Positions 28,014 through 37,626 of a stretch of DNA of 64,000 nt are shown piece by piece. A model generated the notes under the pieces. That model worked only from the letters and a program-made list of their open reading frames with translations. It did not search any database and had not been told where the DNA came from. Origin of the DNA: JAXMCI01 sp046349435 (GTDB taxonomy: Bacteria; Pseudomonadota; Alphaproteobacteria; Dongiales; Dongiaceae); contig JAXMCI010000006.1 of NCBI GenBank assembly GCA_046349435.1, forward strand, positions 62,001-126,000. Direction: 5' to 3'. Position numbers and translations under genes: made by a program. How positions within the stretch are numbered: position 1 is the first letter of the stretch; the number at the start of each line of letters is the position of its first letter.

Positions 28014-29855
28014 ATGGCACCGACCGGCGTGGAACGCAAGTTGACCGCGATCCTCTGTGCGGACGTCGCCGGCTACTCGCGGCTGATGGCGGAGGACGAG
28101 GAAGCTACGCTGCGAGCCCTGCAGGCCTGCCGCCAGCAGATCGATCGGCTGGTCGAGCAGCACCAAGGTCGGATCTTCGGCACTGCGGGCGACAGTATCG
28201 TCGCCGAGTTTCCCAGCGCCGTCGAGGCGGTGCGCTGCGGGCTGGAAGTCCAGCGGGCGGTCGAGGCGCTCGGCGAACCATCGGCCGAGGATCGGCGCAT
28301 GCTCTTTCGCATCGGCGTCAACCTTGGCGACGTCATGGTCGAAGGCAGCGACCTCAAGGGCGATGGGGTCAATGTGGCCGCCCGGCTGCAGACCCTGGCC
28401 GACCCCGGCGGCATGTGCATCTCCGCCAGCGTGTTCGATCTGGTCGACGGCAAGCTGCCGGTCGCCTGGAGCGCGCTCGGCGAGCAGCGTCTCAAGAACA
28501 TCCCAAGGCCGGTGCGGGCCTATCGGCTCGGCGGCGGGCGACCCGCGCAGCCGAGCCGGCGCTCGGTCCTCCGTCGCCGCCCTCTGCTCCTCGCCGGAGC
28601 CATCCTCGCTCTCCTGCTGGCCGGCGTCGGGGCCTATCTCGCCTGGCCGACGACGGGCAGCCGTGCCCCGGGATCGGGGCGACCGGTACTTGCCGTGCTG
28701 CCATTCCTCAACCTCAGCGGCGATCCGGCCCAGGACTACTTCAGCGACGGCATCACCGAGGACATCATCGCCGCGCTCGGCCGATTCTCGGACCTTTCGG
28801 TCATCGGCTACCAGGCCGTGCGGCAATTCAAGGGAAAGGCGCTTGCGGCCGGCGAACTGGCCCGCGAGCTCGGCGTGCGCTACGCGCTGCAGGGAAGCGT
28901 CCGCCGCGACGGCAGTCTCATCCGGGTGACCGCGCAGCTCAGCGACGCTCAGACGGCCCGCCATCTGTGGTCGCATCGCTACGACGACGAGCTCAAGGAC
29001 GTCTTCGACGTCCAGGACAAGATCACCACCAGCGTCGCGGCCGCGCTGCAGGCGAAGCTGATCGGAGCGGAGACCGAGCGGGCGCTGGCCAAGGGTCCCG
29101 ACAATCTCGATGCCTACGACTACGTCCTGCGCGGCCGGGAGCGGCTCGCCGCCGGGACCGAGGAAGCCAACAGCGAGGCGCGCAGCCTGCTGGACAAGGC
29201 CATTGGCCTCGACCCGACCTATGCGTCGGCCTATGTGGCGCTCGGCACGACTTGGCTCTATGACGCGGTCAGTGGATGGACGGAGTTTCGCGACGATGCC
29301 CTGCAGAAGGCGGAGGAGGCAGCTCTCAAGGCCATAGCCCTGGACGATTCGAGCGCGGCGGCCCATGCGCTGCTCGGCAACGTCTATCTCAACCAGGCGC
29401 GTTTCGATCTCGCGCTCCAGCAGTGCGAACGAGCCATCGCGCTCAACCCGAGCGACGCCAACAGCTACGCGACCAAGGGCGATGCCCTCGTCTTCACCGG
29501 CCATCCCCAGCAGGCAATCGCCGCGTTCGACACGGCGCTGCAGCTGAATCCGGGCACCGTCTGGGCGGATCATCTCAACACGGTCGGATGGAGCTACTAT
29601 CTGGCCGGGCGCTATGACGATGCGGCCAGGGTTTTCGAAAGCGGCGCGACGCGTCCGACGCTCGACTACGCCGTCGCTGCCGGGCTCGCGGCGTCCTATG
29701 CCCAGCAGGAGCGCCCGGCCGAGGCCGCGAGAGCGGCGAAGGCCGTTCTGCAGACTTGGCCCTTCTTCGAGGCCGAGACCTTTGCCATTCAGTTCAGCGG
29801 GGCCGACAGCCAGGCGCGGATCGTGGCGGGCTTGCGCAAGGCCGGGCTGAAGTGA
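28014..29855 (+). CDS. Class III adenylate/guanylate cyclase with TolB-like and TPR domains
   Basis: A signalling protein of 613 residues, starting at ATG 28014 ahead of RKLTAILCADVAGYSRLM. The cyclase domain (about 7-175) has metal Asp17 and Asp60 and transition-state Asn120/Arg124 (GDGVNVAARL). The usual purine-specifying Lys is replaced (GRIFGTAGD), as in other members of this group, so ATP versus GTP cannot be told. One transmembrane helix at about 190-210 leads to a periplasmic TolB/FlgO-like domain (VLAVLPFLNLSGD...YFSDGITEDI) and then TPR repeats to about 590. It is divergent from the YHS-WD40 gene. In the family the outer part is thought to sense envelope signals. Confidence 0.88.
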   Translation: MAPTGVERKLTAILCADVAGYSRLMAEDEEATLRALQACRQQIDRLVEQHQGRIFGTAGDSIVAEFPSAVEAVRCGLEVQRAVEALGEPSAEDRRMLFRIGVNLGDVMVEGSDLKGDGVNVAARLQTLADPGGMCISASVFDLVDGKLPVAWSALGEQRLKNIPRPVRAYRLGGGRPAQPSRRSVLRRRPLLLAGAILALLLAGVGAYLAWPTTGSRAPGSGRPVLAVLPFLNLSGDPAQDYFSDGITEDIIAALGRFSDLSVIGYQAVRQFKGKALAAGELARELGVRYALQGSVRRDGSLIRVTAQLSDAQTARHLWSHRYDDELKDVFDVQDKITTSVAAALQAKLIGAETERALAKGPDNLDAYDYVLRGRERLAAGTEEANSEARSLLDKAIGLDPTYASAYVALGTTWLYDAVSGWTEFRDDALQKAEEAALKAIALDDSSAAAHALLGNVYLNQARFDLALQQCERAIALNPSDANSYATKGDALVFTGHPQQAIAAFDTALQLNPGTVWADHLNTVGWSYYLAGRYDDAARVFESGATRPTLDYAVAAGLAASYAQQERPAEAARAAKAVLQTWPFFEAETFAIQFSGADSQARIVAGLRKAGLK

Positions 29856-29882
29856 GCGGCGGCCCTTGCGCCCACGACGGCG

Positions 29883-31292
29883 TCAGGGCGACAGCGCCTC
29901 GATCAGCGCCCGCGCCTTGGCCAGCGTCTCCTCATATTCCTCGTCGGGCCGGGAGTCGGCGACGATGCCGCCGCCGGCCTGGAAGCGGACCACCCGGTCG
30001 CGGATCGCGAAGGTACGGATGATGATGCTGCTGTCCATCGCCCCGTCGAAGCCGAGCCAGCCGATCGCGCCGCAATAGGGTCCGCGGCGGGTCGGCTCGA
30101 GCTCGGCGATGATCTCCATGGCGCGGATCTTGGGCGCGCCGGTGATCGAGCCGCCGGGGAAGCAGGCGGCGAGCAGGTCGACCGCGCCCATGCCCGGCCG
30201 CAGCCGGCCGGTGACCGTCGAGACGAGATGGAAGACGGTCGGCAGCGTCTCCAGCCGGCACAGGCTCGGCACCGCGATCGAGCCGTCGCGGCAGACCCGG
30301 GAGAGGTCGTTGCGCAGCAGGTCGACGATCATCACGTTCTCGGCGCGGTCCTTCTCGCTGCCCTCCAATGCCGCGGCCAGCGCCCGGTCCTCCGCCGCGT
30401 CGCGGCCGCGCGGCCGGGTGCCCTTGATCGGCCAGGTCTCGACGGCGTCGCCGGCCAGCCTGAGGAAGCGCTCCGGCGAGGCCGAGGCGATGGCCGCCCC
30501 GGGCAGCCGCAGGAAGGCGGCGAAGGCGGCCGGGTTGCGCCGCCGCAGCCGGCAGTAGAGGTCCCACTCCGAGACGCCGTCCGGCAGCGGCGCCAGGAAG
30601 CGCTGCGACAGGTTGGCCTGGAAGATGTCGCCGGCCAGGATGTAGTCGATCACCCGCTGCACCGCCGCCCGATAGCCGGCGGCGGTGAAGTTGGAGGCGA
30701 TCGCCGGCGCCGCGCCCGGAGCCGCCGGCTCGGGCAGCGCGGCCGGAGCAGCGGCGAGCCGCTCGGCCAGCGCTCCCAGCCGCGCCGCCGCCCGCGCGCG
30801 CCGCGCCGGCCCAGCCGGCGCCGGATGGCCGGTCGAGACGATCCAGGCCCGCCGCGCCCGGTGGTCGAAGGCGACGACGCAGTCGTAGAAGCCGAGCGCA
30901 AGGTCGGGCAGCCCGCCATCGTCGAGCGCGGCGGCCGGCAGCCGCTCGAGATGGCGCGCCAGCTCGTAGCCGAAGAAGCCGACCGCGCCGCCCTGCAGCG
31001 GCGGCAGCCCGGGCAGGCCCGGCTGCGGGAAGCGGGCGAGCTCGGCCGCAAGCGCCGCGAACGGATCGCCCGACCAGCGCCGCCCGGCGCAGGCGATGGC
31101 GCCGTCCTTGCTCTCCAGCACCTGGAACGGGTCGAGGCAGACGAAGGAGTGCCGCCCCTGCCCCAGCCCCGGCGCCGCGCTGTCGAGCAGCATGGCATAG
31201 GGCTCCCCGGCGAACGGCGCGAACAGCCGCAGCGGATCGTCATAGGCGATCTCGCGCGCCAGCGGCGGTTCGGTATCGGCGGTCGGGCTCAA
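29883..31292 (-). CDS. pabB: Aminodeoxychorismate synthase component I
   Basis: This enzyme makes 4-amino-4-deoxychorismate for p-aminobenzoate and folate. The C-terminal chorismate-binding domain shows IVDYIL-AGDIFQANLSQRF-type start motifs, PIKGTRPRG (the Lys marks PabB rather than TrpE), AENVMIVDLLRNDLSRVC and PGGSITGAPKIRAMEII. An N-terminal TrpE-like domain (LLDSA...GRHSF, GGAVGFFGYELARHLE) is present. The start is uncertain: a TTG at 31290-31292 gives 469 residues, the normal PabB length; no in-frame ATG lies nearby. It is divergent from folP, which uses the pABA. Confidence 0.88.
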   Translation of the reverse strand: MSPTADTEPPLAREIAYDDPLRLFAPFAGEPYAMLLDSAAPGLGQGRHSFVCLDPFQVLESKDGAIACAGRRWSGDPFAALAAELARFPQPGLPGLPPLQGGAVGFFGYELARHLERLPAAALDDGGLPDLALGFYDCVVAFDHRARRAWIVSTGHPAPAGPARRARAAARLGALAERLAAAPAALPEPAAPGAAPAIASNFTAAGYRAAVQRVIDYILAGDIFQANLSQRFLAPLPDGVSEWDLYCRLRRRNPAAFAAFLRLPGAAIASASPERFLRLAGDAVETWPIKGTRPRGRDAAEDRALAAALEGSEKDRAENVMIVDLLRNDLSRVCRDGSIAVPSLCRLETLPTVFHLVSTVTGRLRPGMGAVDLLAACFPGGSITGAPKIRAMEIIAELEPTRRGPYCGAIGWLGFDGAMDSSIIIRTFAIRDRVVRFQAGGGIVADSRPDEEYEETLAKARALIEALSP

Positions 31293-31375
31293 GCGTGCGG
31301 CCGGCAGGTCTCGGGGGCGCGCATCCTGCGTCCCCGCCCGCCCCGACGCAACCCGGCTACACCGACCCGTGCGAG

Positions 31376-31404
31376 CCTCATGCTTCGACAAGCTCGGCAC
31401 GAGG
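31376..31404. repeat. Short palindromic dispersed repeat
   Basis: An imperfect palindrome with CCTC...GAGG outer arms around a TTCGACAAGCT core lies in the pabB-folP divergent gap. It resembles the CTTCGACAAGCT-type intergenic repeats that are scattered in many proteobacterial genomes. Only one copy was seen in this window. Confidence 0.5.
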
Positions 31405-31475
31405 CACTTCGAGGACGCGCCCGCGCCGACCGGCGGGACTCGCCCTCGCCTCCCCGGCAGCCCTACCATGGCGCC

Positions 31476-32600
31476 ATGTCGCTCGCCCGCATGCCGACCC
31501 AGCCGCCCGAGGGGACGCGGCTCTATCTCCGCCCGGTCGGGCTGGTGGTCGGCGCCGACGCGGTGGCGCTGATCGGCGCCGGGCGGGCGCGGCGGCTGGC
31601 CGGGGCGGTGCCGCTCGCCTTCACCGCGGCCGAGCTGGTGCTGCGCTGGCCGGCGGGCGAGGCGCGCACGACCGCGCCGGTCGACGCCATCCTCGCCTGG
31701 GCCGAGCAGGGCGACGTCACCCTGCGCGAGGCGCTGGCCGGCTGGTTCGAGCATCTCGGCGCGCCGCGCCAGCGGCCCGGCGGCGGGCTGCTGGTGCGGC
31801 CGCTGCTGATGGGCATCGTCAACGTCACCCCGGACAGCTTCTCCGACGCCGGCGAGGCGCTCGATCCCGGCGCCGCCGTCGAGCGCGCCGTGGCGCTCGC
31901 CGAGGCCGGCGCCGACATCGTCGACATCGGCGGCGAGTCGACGCGGCCGGGCGCGCAGCCGGTGCCGCCCGAGGTCGAGATCGGGCGGATCCGGCCGGTG
32001 CTGGAGCGCCTCGCCCGCGACCGCAGCCCGCTGCGCGGCGCGCTGCTCTCGATCGACACGCGGCGCGCCGCGGTGATGCGCGTCGCGCTGGGGCTCGGCG
32101 CCGACCTGGTCAACGACGTCAGCGCGCTGGCCGACCCGGAGAGCCTGCCCCTGCTCGCCGGCAGCCGCGCCGCCGTGGTGCTGATGCACATGCCGGACGA
32201 GCCCGCGACGATGAACCGGGCGCCGGCCTATCGCGACGTCGTGCTCGACGTCTTCGATCACCTCGCCGGCCGGGTCGTCGCCTGCCGCGCCGCCGGCATC
32301 GCCGCCGAGCGGCTGATCGTCGATCCCGGCATCGGCTTCGGCAAGCGCGGCGCGCAGAACCTGGCCGTGCTGCGTGCCCTGCCGCTGTTCCAGGGCCTCG
32401 GCTGCCCGGTCCTGCTCGGGCTGTCGCGCAAGGGGCTCGGCGAGGCCCATCACTACCGCCATGCCCCGAAGGACCGCCGGCCCGGCTCGCTCGCCGCCGC
32501 CGCGCTCGCCCTCGAGCAGGGCGTGCAGCTGCTGCGCGTCCACGACGTCGCCGAGACCCGCCAGGCCGTCGATCTCTGGTGCCGGCTCAGGGTCGGCTGA
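31476..32600 (+). CDS. folP: Dihydropteroate synthase
   Basis: This enzyme condenses pABA with dihydropterin pyrophosphate in folate synthesis. The core TIM barrel begins with LLMGIVNVTPDSFSDAG (about 109-125), then DIGGESTRPGA, LSIDTRR and VDPGIGFGK, with a C-terminal LR.HDV-ETRQAV. The 374 residues exceed E. coli FolP (282) by an about 105-residue N-terminal extension, which is common in alphaproteobacteria. ATG 31476 is chosen; ATG 31491 is an alternative. It is divergent from pabB, a sensible metabolic pairing. Confidence 0.92.
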   Translation: MSLARMPTQPPEGTRLYLRPVGLVVGADAVALIGAGRARRLAGAVPLAFTAAELVLRWPAGEARTTAPVDAILAWAEQGDVTLREALAGWFEHLGAPRQRPGGGLLVRPLLMGIVNVTPDSFSDAGEALDPGAAVERAVALAEAGADIVDIGGESTRPGAQPVPPEVEIGRIRPVLERLARDRSPLRGALLSIDTRRAAVMRVALGLGADLVNDVSALADPESLPLLAGSRAAVVLMHMPDEPATMNRAPAYRDVVLDVFDHLAGRVVACRAAGIAAERLIVDPGIGFGKRGAQNLAVLRALPLFQGLGCPVLLGLSRKGLGEAHHYRHAPKDRRPGSLAAAALALEQGVQLLRVHDVAETRQAVDLWCRLRVG

Positions 32601-33770
32601 CTAGGCCGCCGCCTGCAGGATGCCGCCGAGCGCCGCCTCGTCCACCGGCCGCGGGTTGGTGCCGGCGCAGATGTCGCGCGCCGCCAGCCGGGCGATCGCC
32701 GCGAAGCGCTCCGGCGCCACCCCCAGCGCGCCCAGCGTCGGCGGGATGCCGACCGCCCGGCGCAGCTGGAGGATCCAGTCGCACGCCGCCGTGAAATCGC
32801 CGCCCGGCAGCCGCAGCGCATGGGCGAGCTCGGCCATCGGCGCCTCGATGCTCGGCCGGTTGTGCGCCAGGACGAAGGGCATCAGCACGGCGTTGGTCAG
32901 CCCGTGATGCCGGCCCTCGAGCGCGCCGATGGCGTGGCTGAGCGCGTGCATCGCGCCCAGCCCCTTGGCGAAGGCGGTGGCGCCCATGATCGCCGCGGCC
33001 ATCATCCAGCCCCGCGCCTGCAGGTCATCCGGCTCGGCCACCGCGCGCGGCAGCCAGGTGCCGGCGAGCGCCACGCCGCGCAGCGCCACCGCGTCGGCCA
33101 TCGGATGGAAGCCCGGGGCGCACAGCGCCTCGAGATTGTGGCTGAGCGCGTCCATGCCGGTCGCCGCGGTCAGCCAGCCCGGCATGGTCACGGTCAGCGT
33201 CGGGTCGGCGATCACCACCCGCGGCATCATCTCGGGGTGGATCACCGCCCGCTTGGCCGGCAGGGCCTCGTCGGTGACGATGGCGCTGGCCTCGACCTCC
33301 GCGCCGGTGCCGGCGGTGGTCGGGATGGCGACGATCGGCGCCGCTCCGCGTTCCTCGCCGGCGCTCGCGTGCTCGGGCCAGGCGAAGCGCCAGAGCGAGC
33401 CGCCGCGGCCGGCCAGCAGCGCGATGCACTTGCCGCAATCGAGCGCGCTGCCGCCGCCCAGCGCGATCACCCCGTCGGCGCCGGCGGCGGCGAAGGCGGC
33501 GCAGCCGGCCTCGACGTTGCCGCCGGTCGGATTCTCCTGCACCTCGGCGAACAGCACCGGCGCCGCCCCCAGCGCTGCCGCCGCGTTCGCCACGCGGCCG
33601 GCCAGCGGCAGGCGGGCCAGCCCCCGGTCGGTGACGATCATCGGCCGCGTCATGCCGAGCCGCCGGCAGACCTCGCCGAGCTCCTCGAGCCGGCCGATGC
33701 CGAACCGCACCTCGGTCGGGAACAGCCAGTCGCCGCGCATCGCCGCGGCCGCGCCGTCCATCGCGTTCAT
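32601..33770 (-). CDS. Iron-containing alcohol dehydrogenase
   Basis: A group III (Fe-type) NAD(P)-dependent alcohol dehydrogenase of 389 residues. The cofactor motif is ALGGGSALDCGK (about 102-113), and the metal-binding segments are TGMDALSHNLEAL (Asp/His), AMHALSHAIGAL and GRHHGLTNAVLMP. PTTAGTGAEV is the usual phosphate-contact loop. The gene abuts folP tail to tail with no gap. It has no evident operon partner, and the substrate alcohol cannot be told. Confidence 0.9.
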   Translation of the reverse strand: MNAMDGAAAAMRGDWLFPTEVRFGIGRLEELGEVCRRLGMTRPMIVTDRGLARLPLAGRVANAAAALGAAPVLFAEVQENPTGGNVEAGCAAFAAAGADGVIALGGGSALDCGKCIALLAGRGGSLWRFAWPEHASAGEERGAAPIVAIPTTAGTGAEVEASAIVTDEALPAKRAVIHPEMMPRVVIADPTLTVTMPGWLTAATGMDALSHNLEALCAPGFHPMADAVALRGVALAGTWLPRAVAEPDDLQARGWMMAAAIMGATAFAKGLGAMHALSHAIGALEGRHHGLTNAVLMPFVLAHNRPSIEAPMAELAHALRLPGGDFTAACDWILQLRRAVGIPPTLGALGVAPERFAAIARLAARDICAGTNPRPVDEAALGGILQAAA

Positions 33771-33921
33771 TCTGCAAGCCCCCTCGCGCCCGGCCGGGCG
33801 CGAGGCCGGCCGCGCGTTGACAGGCTAGACGATTCGTCGTTCGATCGCCCAACCAATTCCAACCCCGCGCCGCCGCGCGAACGGGCCGGGCCGCGCCGGC
33901 TCGCGCCTCCGAGGACCTGCC

Positions 33922-35958
33922 ATGCCCGAAGCTCCCATCATCCGCGACGTTTCCGCGGCCGTGCGCACCGTCGAGCTGGCCTGGATCCCGATGCCGGACG
34001 GACGCCGGCTGGCCGCCCGGCTGTGGCTGCCGGTCGACGCCGAGGCGCGGCCGGTGCCGGCGATCCTGGAATACATTCCCTACCGCCGCCGCGACGGGAC
34101 GCGGGGGCGCGACGACGAGGCGCATGCCTGGGTGGCGGCGCAGGGCTATGCCTGCGCCCGGGTCGACATCGCCGGCTCCGGCGATTCCGAGGGGCTGCTG
34201 CGCGACGAGTACCTGGCCCAGGAGCAGGCGGACGGCGTCGCGATCATCGCCTGGCTGGCGGCGCAGCCCTGGTGCAGCGGCGCGGTCGGCATGATCGGCA
34301 TCTCCTGGGGCGGCTTCAACGGGCTGCAGCTGGCGGCCCTGCAGCCGCCGGCCCTCAAGGCGGTGATCTCGCTCTGCAGCACGGTCGACCGCTATGCCGA
34401 CGACGTCCACTTCATGGGCGGCTGCCTGCTCAACGACAATTTCGACTGGGGCGGCGCCTTCTTCGCCTATGCCGCCCTGCCGCCGGACCCGCAGATGGTG
34501 GGCGACGGCTGGCAGGCGCGCTGGCTGGAGCGGCTGGAGGCGCTGCAGCCCTTCCCCGCCCTGTGGTTCGCCCACCAGCGCCGCGACGCCTTCTGGCAGC
34601 ACGGCTCGGTCTGCGAGGACTGGTCCCGGCTGACCTGCCCGGTGCTGGCGGTCAGCGGCTGGGCCGACGGCTACACCGCCGCGGTGTTCCGGCTGCTCGA
34701 GAGCATGCCCGGACCCTGCAAGGGGATCGTCGGGCCGTGGGGCCATCTCTATCCCTTCCGCGGCGTGCCCGGGCCGGCGATCGGCTTCCTGCAGGAATGC
34801 GTGCGCTGGTGGGACCGCTGGCTGAAGGGCGCCGCGAACGGCGTCGACGACGATCCGGCGCTGCGCCTCTGGCTGCAGGAGAGCGTGCCGCCGCGGGCCC
34901 ACTACGACGAGCGACCGGGCCGCTGGATCCAGCTGCCGGGCTGGCCCGCGGCCGCCGTCGAGCGCCGCCGGCTGGCGTTGAATGCCGACGGGCTGGCGCC
35001 GGCGGCCGGCCCCGCCGCCCTGCTGCCGCTGCGCTCGCCCCAGACCACCGGCGTCGCCGGCGGCGAATGGTGCGCCTACGGCCTCGGCAAGGTGGCGCCG
35101 GAGATGCCGCTCGACCAGCGCCTCGACGATGCCGGCTCGCTGGTCTTCGACGGTCCGCCGCTCGAGGCGCCGCTGGCCGTGGTCGGCGATCCGGTGGTGA
35201 CGCTGGAGCTCGCCTCGGACCGGCCGCAGGCGATGGTCGCGGTGCGGCTCAGCGACGTCGCGCCGGACGGCGCCGCGACCCGGGTCAGCTTCGGCCTGCT
35301 CAACCTGTCGCACCGCGACTCCGACGCCGAGCCGCAGGCGCTCGAGCCAGGCCGAAGCTACACCGTGCGCGTCCGCCTCAACGAGGCGGCCTGGCGCTTC
35401 CCCCCCGGGCACCGGCTGCGCATCGCGGTCTCCAGCGCCTACTGGCCGATGGTCTGGCCGCAGCCCGAGGCCGCCACCCTGACCATCACCGCCGGCCGCA
35501 GCTCGGTCGAGCTGCCGGTGCTGCCGGCCGCCGCCGAGGCGGGCTGGAGCGGCTTCGGCCCGGTCAAGCACGCCACACCGATGCCCCGCACCGTCTTCGA
35601 TCCCGGCGCGGAGCAGCGCTCGCTGCTCTACGACGTCGACCGCGACCGCACCACCTTCCGGGTCAGCCGCAACGACGGGCGCAGCCGGATCGACGCCATC
35701 GGCACCGAGATCGCCTACACCAAGCTGAAGCAGTTCAGCGTCGAGCGCGACGATCCGCGCACCGCCCGCTCCGAGGTCGAGACCATGGTCCACTACCGGC
35801 GCGAGAGCGACGGCTGGGACGCCAGGCTGGTGGCGCGGATCGTGATGACCACCGACGGGCGCGACCTCGTCATCGATTCCGACGTCGATGCCTTCGCCGG
35901 CGAGCGGCGCGTCTTCACGCGCAGCTTCCATCATTGCATTCCGCGCGATTATCAATAA
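33922..35958 (+). CDS. CocE/NonD-family serine hydrolase, copy 1
   Basis: An alpha/beta-hydrolase of the CocE/X-Pro dipeptidyl-peptidase (S15) family, 678 residues, without a signal peptide. The triad is Ser128 in GISWGGFN, Asp249 in SGWADGYT and His275 in GPWGHLYP. A C-terminal jelly-roll domain (PEDX type, about 340-560) is followed by a family-specific tail. The EYIPYRRRDGT motif near residue 49 is shared with the two paralogues here (41441-43444 and 48520-50535). It lies 91 bp upstream of a peptide-type ABC importer and may hydrolyse imported peptides, amino-acid esters or acyl-amides. The true substrate is unknown. Confidence 0.88.
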   Translation: MPEAPIIRDVSAAVRTVELAWIPMPDGRRLAARLWLPVDAEARPVPAILEYIPYRRRDGTRGRDDEAHAWVAAQGYACARVDIAGSGDSEGLLRDEYLAQEQADGVAIIAWLAAQPWCSGAVGMIGISWGGFNGLQLAALQPPALKAVISLCSTVDRYADDVHFMGGCLLNDNFDWGGAFFAYAALPPDPQMVGDGWQARWLERLEALQPFPALWFAHQRRDAFWQHGSVCEDWSRLTCPVLAVSGWADGYTAAVFRLLESMPGPCKGIVGPWGHLYPFRGVPGPAIGFLQECVRWWDRWLKGAANGVDDDPALRLWLQESVPPRAHYDERPGRWIQLPGWPAAAVERRRLALNADGLAPAAGPAALLPLRSPQTTGVAGGEWCAYGLGKVAPEMPLDQRLDDAGSLVFDGPPLEAPLAVVGDPVVTLELASDRPQAMVAVRLSDVAPDGAATRVSFGLLNLSHRDSDAEPQALEPGRSYTVRVRLNEAAWRFPPGHRLRIAVSSAYWPMVWPQPEAATLTITAGRSSVELPVLPAAAEAGWSGFGPVKHATPMPRTVFDPGAEQRSLLYDVDRDRTTFRVSRNDGRSRIDAIGTEIAYTKLKQFSVERDDPRTARSEVETMVHYRRESDGWDARLVARIVMTTDGRDLVIDSDVDAFAGERRVFTRSFHHCIPRDYQ

Positions 35959-36049
35959 TTTCATTTCCTGCTGACAGGCCGGGGCCAGCGGCGCGGCCCG
36001 GCGTGCTAGGTTGCGCGGGAAACCGGTTCCACGAGAGACGGAGAGAGGC

Positions 36050-37609
36050 ATGAGCAGGGACATTTCTCGCCGGCAGGTGCTGATCGGAGGCACGGCGCTG
36101 GCCGGGCTCGCCGCGCTGCCGGCAGCCGGCGGCAGGCCGGCATTCGCGGCCGGCCACAGCCAGGTCGCGGTCCGCTACACCCGCGACCTGCAGAACCTCG
36201 ATCCCGCGAACCGGGTCGGGCCGGAGGAGGAGAACCTCTACATGGCCTGCTGCCAGTTCCTCGCCCGCCTGAAGCCGGGCTCGACCGAGTGGGAGCCGGA
36301 CGCTGCCAGCAAGCTGACCCAGGTTTCCGACACCGAGATCGACTTCGAGCTGAAGCCCGGCCAGATGTTCCAGCAAGGCTATGGCGAGCTCACCGCCGAG
36401 GACGTCAAGTTCTCCTTCGAGCGCTTCCGCAAGCCGGGCGCCGACGGCAAGCTGCCCGCCTTCGCCGACGACTGGATCGCGCTCGACCATGTCGAGGTCA
36501 CCGGCCAGTACACCGGCAAGATCATCCTGAAGAACCCGGCGCCGACGATCTGGCTGGTCGGCATCTGCGACGGCTCCGGCACGCTGCTCTCGAAGAAGGC
36601 GTTCGCCGCGCTCGGCGAGGCCAAGATGGCGACGACGCTGATCGGCAGCGGCCCCTACCAGATCGAGGAATGGCGCCCCAACGAGAAGGTCGTCCTCACC
36701 CGCAACCCGGACTGGAAGGGCGAGAAGCCGCACTTCGACGAGTTCCTCATCCGGCCGATCCAGGAGATCAAGACCGCCGAGCTGGCGCTGAAGGCGCAGG
36801 AGATCAACTTCACGGAGATCGACGCCGCCTCGGCCAAGGATCTCGCCGGCGACCCCAACGTCGAGATCATGCGCCGCCCGGGCATCGACTACACCTGGCT
36901 CGGCATCAACATGGAGAAGCCGCCCTTCACCGACCTCAAGGTGCGCCAGGCGGTGCGGCTGGCGATCGACGTCGACTCGATCATCCAGGGCGCCTATGGC
37001 GGGACCGTCGATCGGGCCCGCGCCCTGGTGGCGCCCGGCCTGCTCGGCTACTGGAAGGACGCGCCGCTCTACAAGTACGACCCGGAGGCGGCCAGGAAGC
37101 TGCTCGCCGAGGCCGGCCAGGGCGGCGGCTTCTCCACCACCCTGACGACGCTGACCGATGCCGGCTACCTCGCCGCCGCCCAGATCATCCAGGCCAACCT
37201 CGCCGAGGTCGGCATCACCGTGAAGATCGACGCGCTCGACCCCGGCGCCTACTGGGCGCTCGGCGCCGACGACAAGGCCAAGAACGTCGAGCTGGTCATC
37301 GTGCCCTACCAGTCGAAGCTCGATTCCAGCTTCCAGACCCAGTGGTTCACCTCGAAGCAGATCGGCATCTGGAACTGGCAGCGCTGGAACAGCCCGGAGT
37401 TCGACAAGCTGCACGATCTCGCCAACTCGACGCTCGACAGCAAGAAGCGCGAGGAGGCCTTCATCCGCATGCAGCAGCTGATGGACGAGTCGGCCTGCTT
37501 CATCTGGATCACCCACGAGGTCCATGTCTACGGCCACTCCAAATGGCTGAAGCCGGTGATCCTGCCGAACGGGCCGAACTGGCAGTTCGTCGACTTCGAA
37601 GAGGCGTGA
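36050..37609 (+). CDS. Dpp/Opp-family ABC importer, periplasmic binding protein
   Basis: A family 5 solute-binding protein of 519 residues, starting at ATG 36050 behind GAGAGAGG. It has a twin-arginine-like signal (S-R-R-Q-V-L, then GGTALAGLAALPA, cleavage near residue 34), so export may use Tat. Conserved parts include YTRDLQNLDPANR, the LTAEDVKFSFERF signature, SGPYQIEEW-PNEKVVLTRNPDWKG and FTDLKVRQAVRLAIDV. It starts a run of four further transporter genes and is followed by an intercistronic hairpin. Ligands of the family include peptides, opines, sugars and nickel; context favours a peptide-like compound. Confidence 0.92.
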   Translation: MSRDISRRQVLIGGTALAGLAALPAAGGRPAFAAGHSQVAVRYTRDLQNLDPANRVGPEEENLYMACCQFLARLKPGSTEWEPDAASKLTQVSDTEIDFELKPGQMFQQGYGELTAEDVKFSFERFRKPGADGKLPAFADDWIALDHVEVTGQYTGKIILKNPAPTIWLVGICDGSGTLLSKKAFAALGEAKMATTLIGSGPYQIEEWRPNEKVVLTRNPDWKGEKPHFDEFLIRPIQEIKTAELALKAQEINFTEIDAASAKDLAGDPNVEIMRRPGIDYTWLGINMEKPPFTDLKVRQAVRLAIDVDSIIQGAYGGTVDRARALVAPGLLGYWKDAPLYKYDPEAARKLLAEAGQGGGFSTTLTTLTDAGYLAAAQIIQANLAEVGITVKIDALDPGAYWALGADDKAKNVELVIVPYQSKLDSSFQTQWFTSKQIGIWNWQRWNSPEFDKLHDLANSTLDSKKREEAFIRMQQLMDESACFIWITHEVHVYGHSKWLKPVILPNGPNWQFVDFEEA

Positions 37610-37626
37610 CGGCGGCAGCCCTCGGC

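Noticed and set aside
32820..36093. Very long open frames (over 1000 codons) on both strands across the alcohol dehydrogenase and CocE copy 1
   Set aside because: They are out-of-frame readings of the real genes in very GC-rich DNA. Their proteins are runs of Arg, Gly, Ala and Pro with no motif and no ribosome site.
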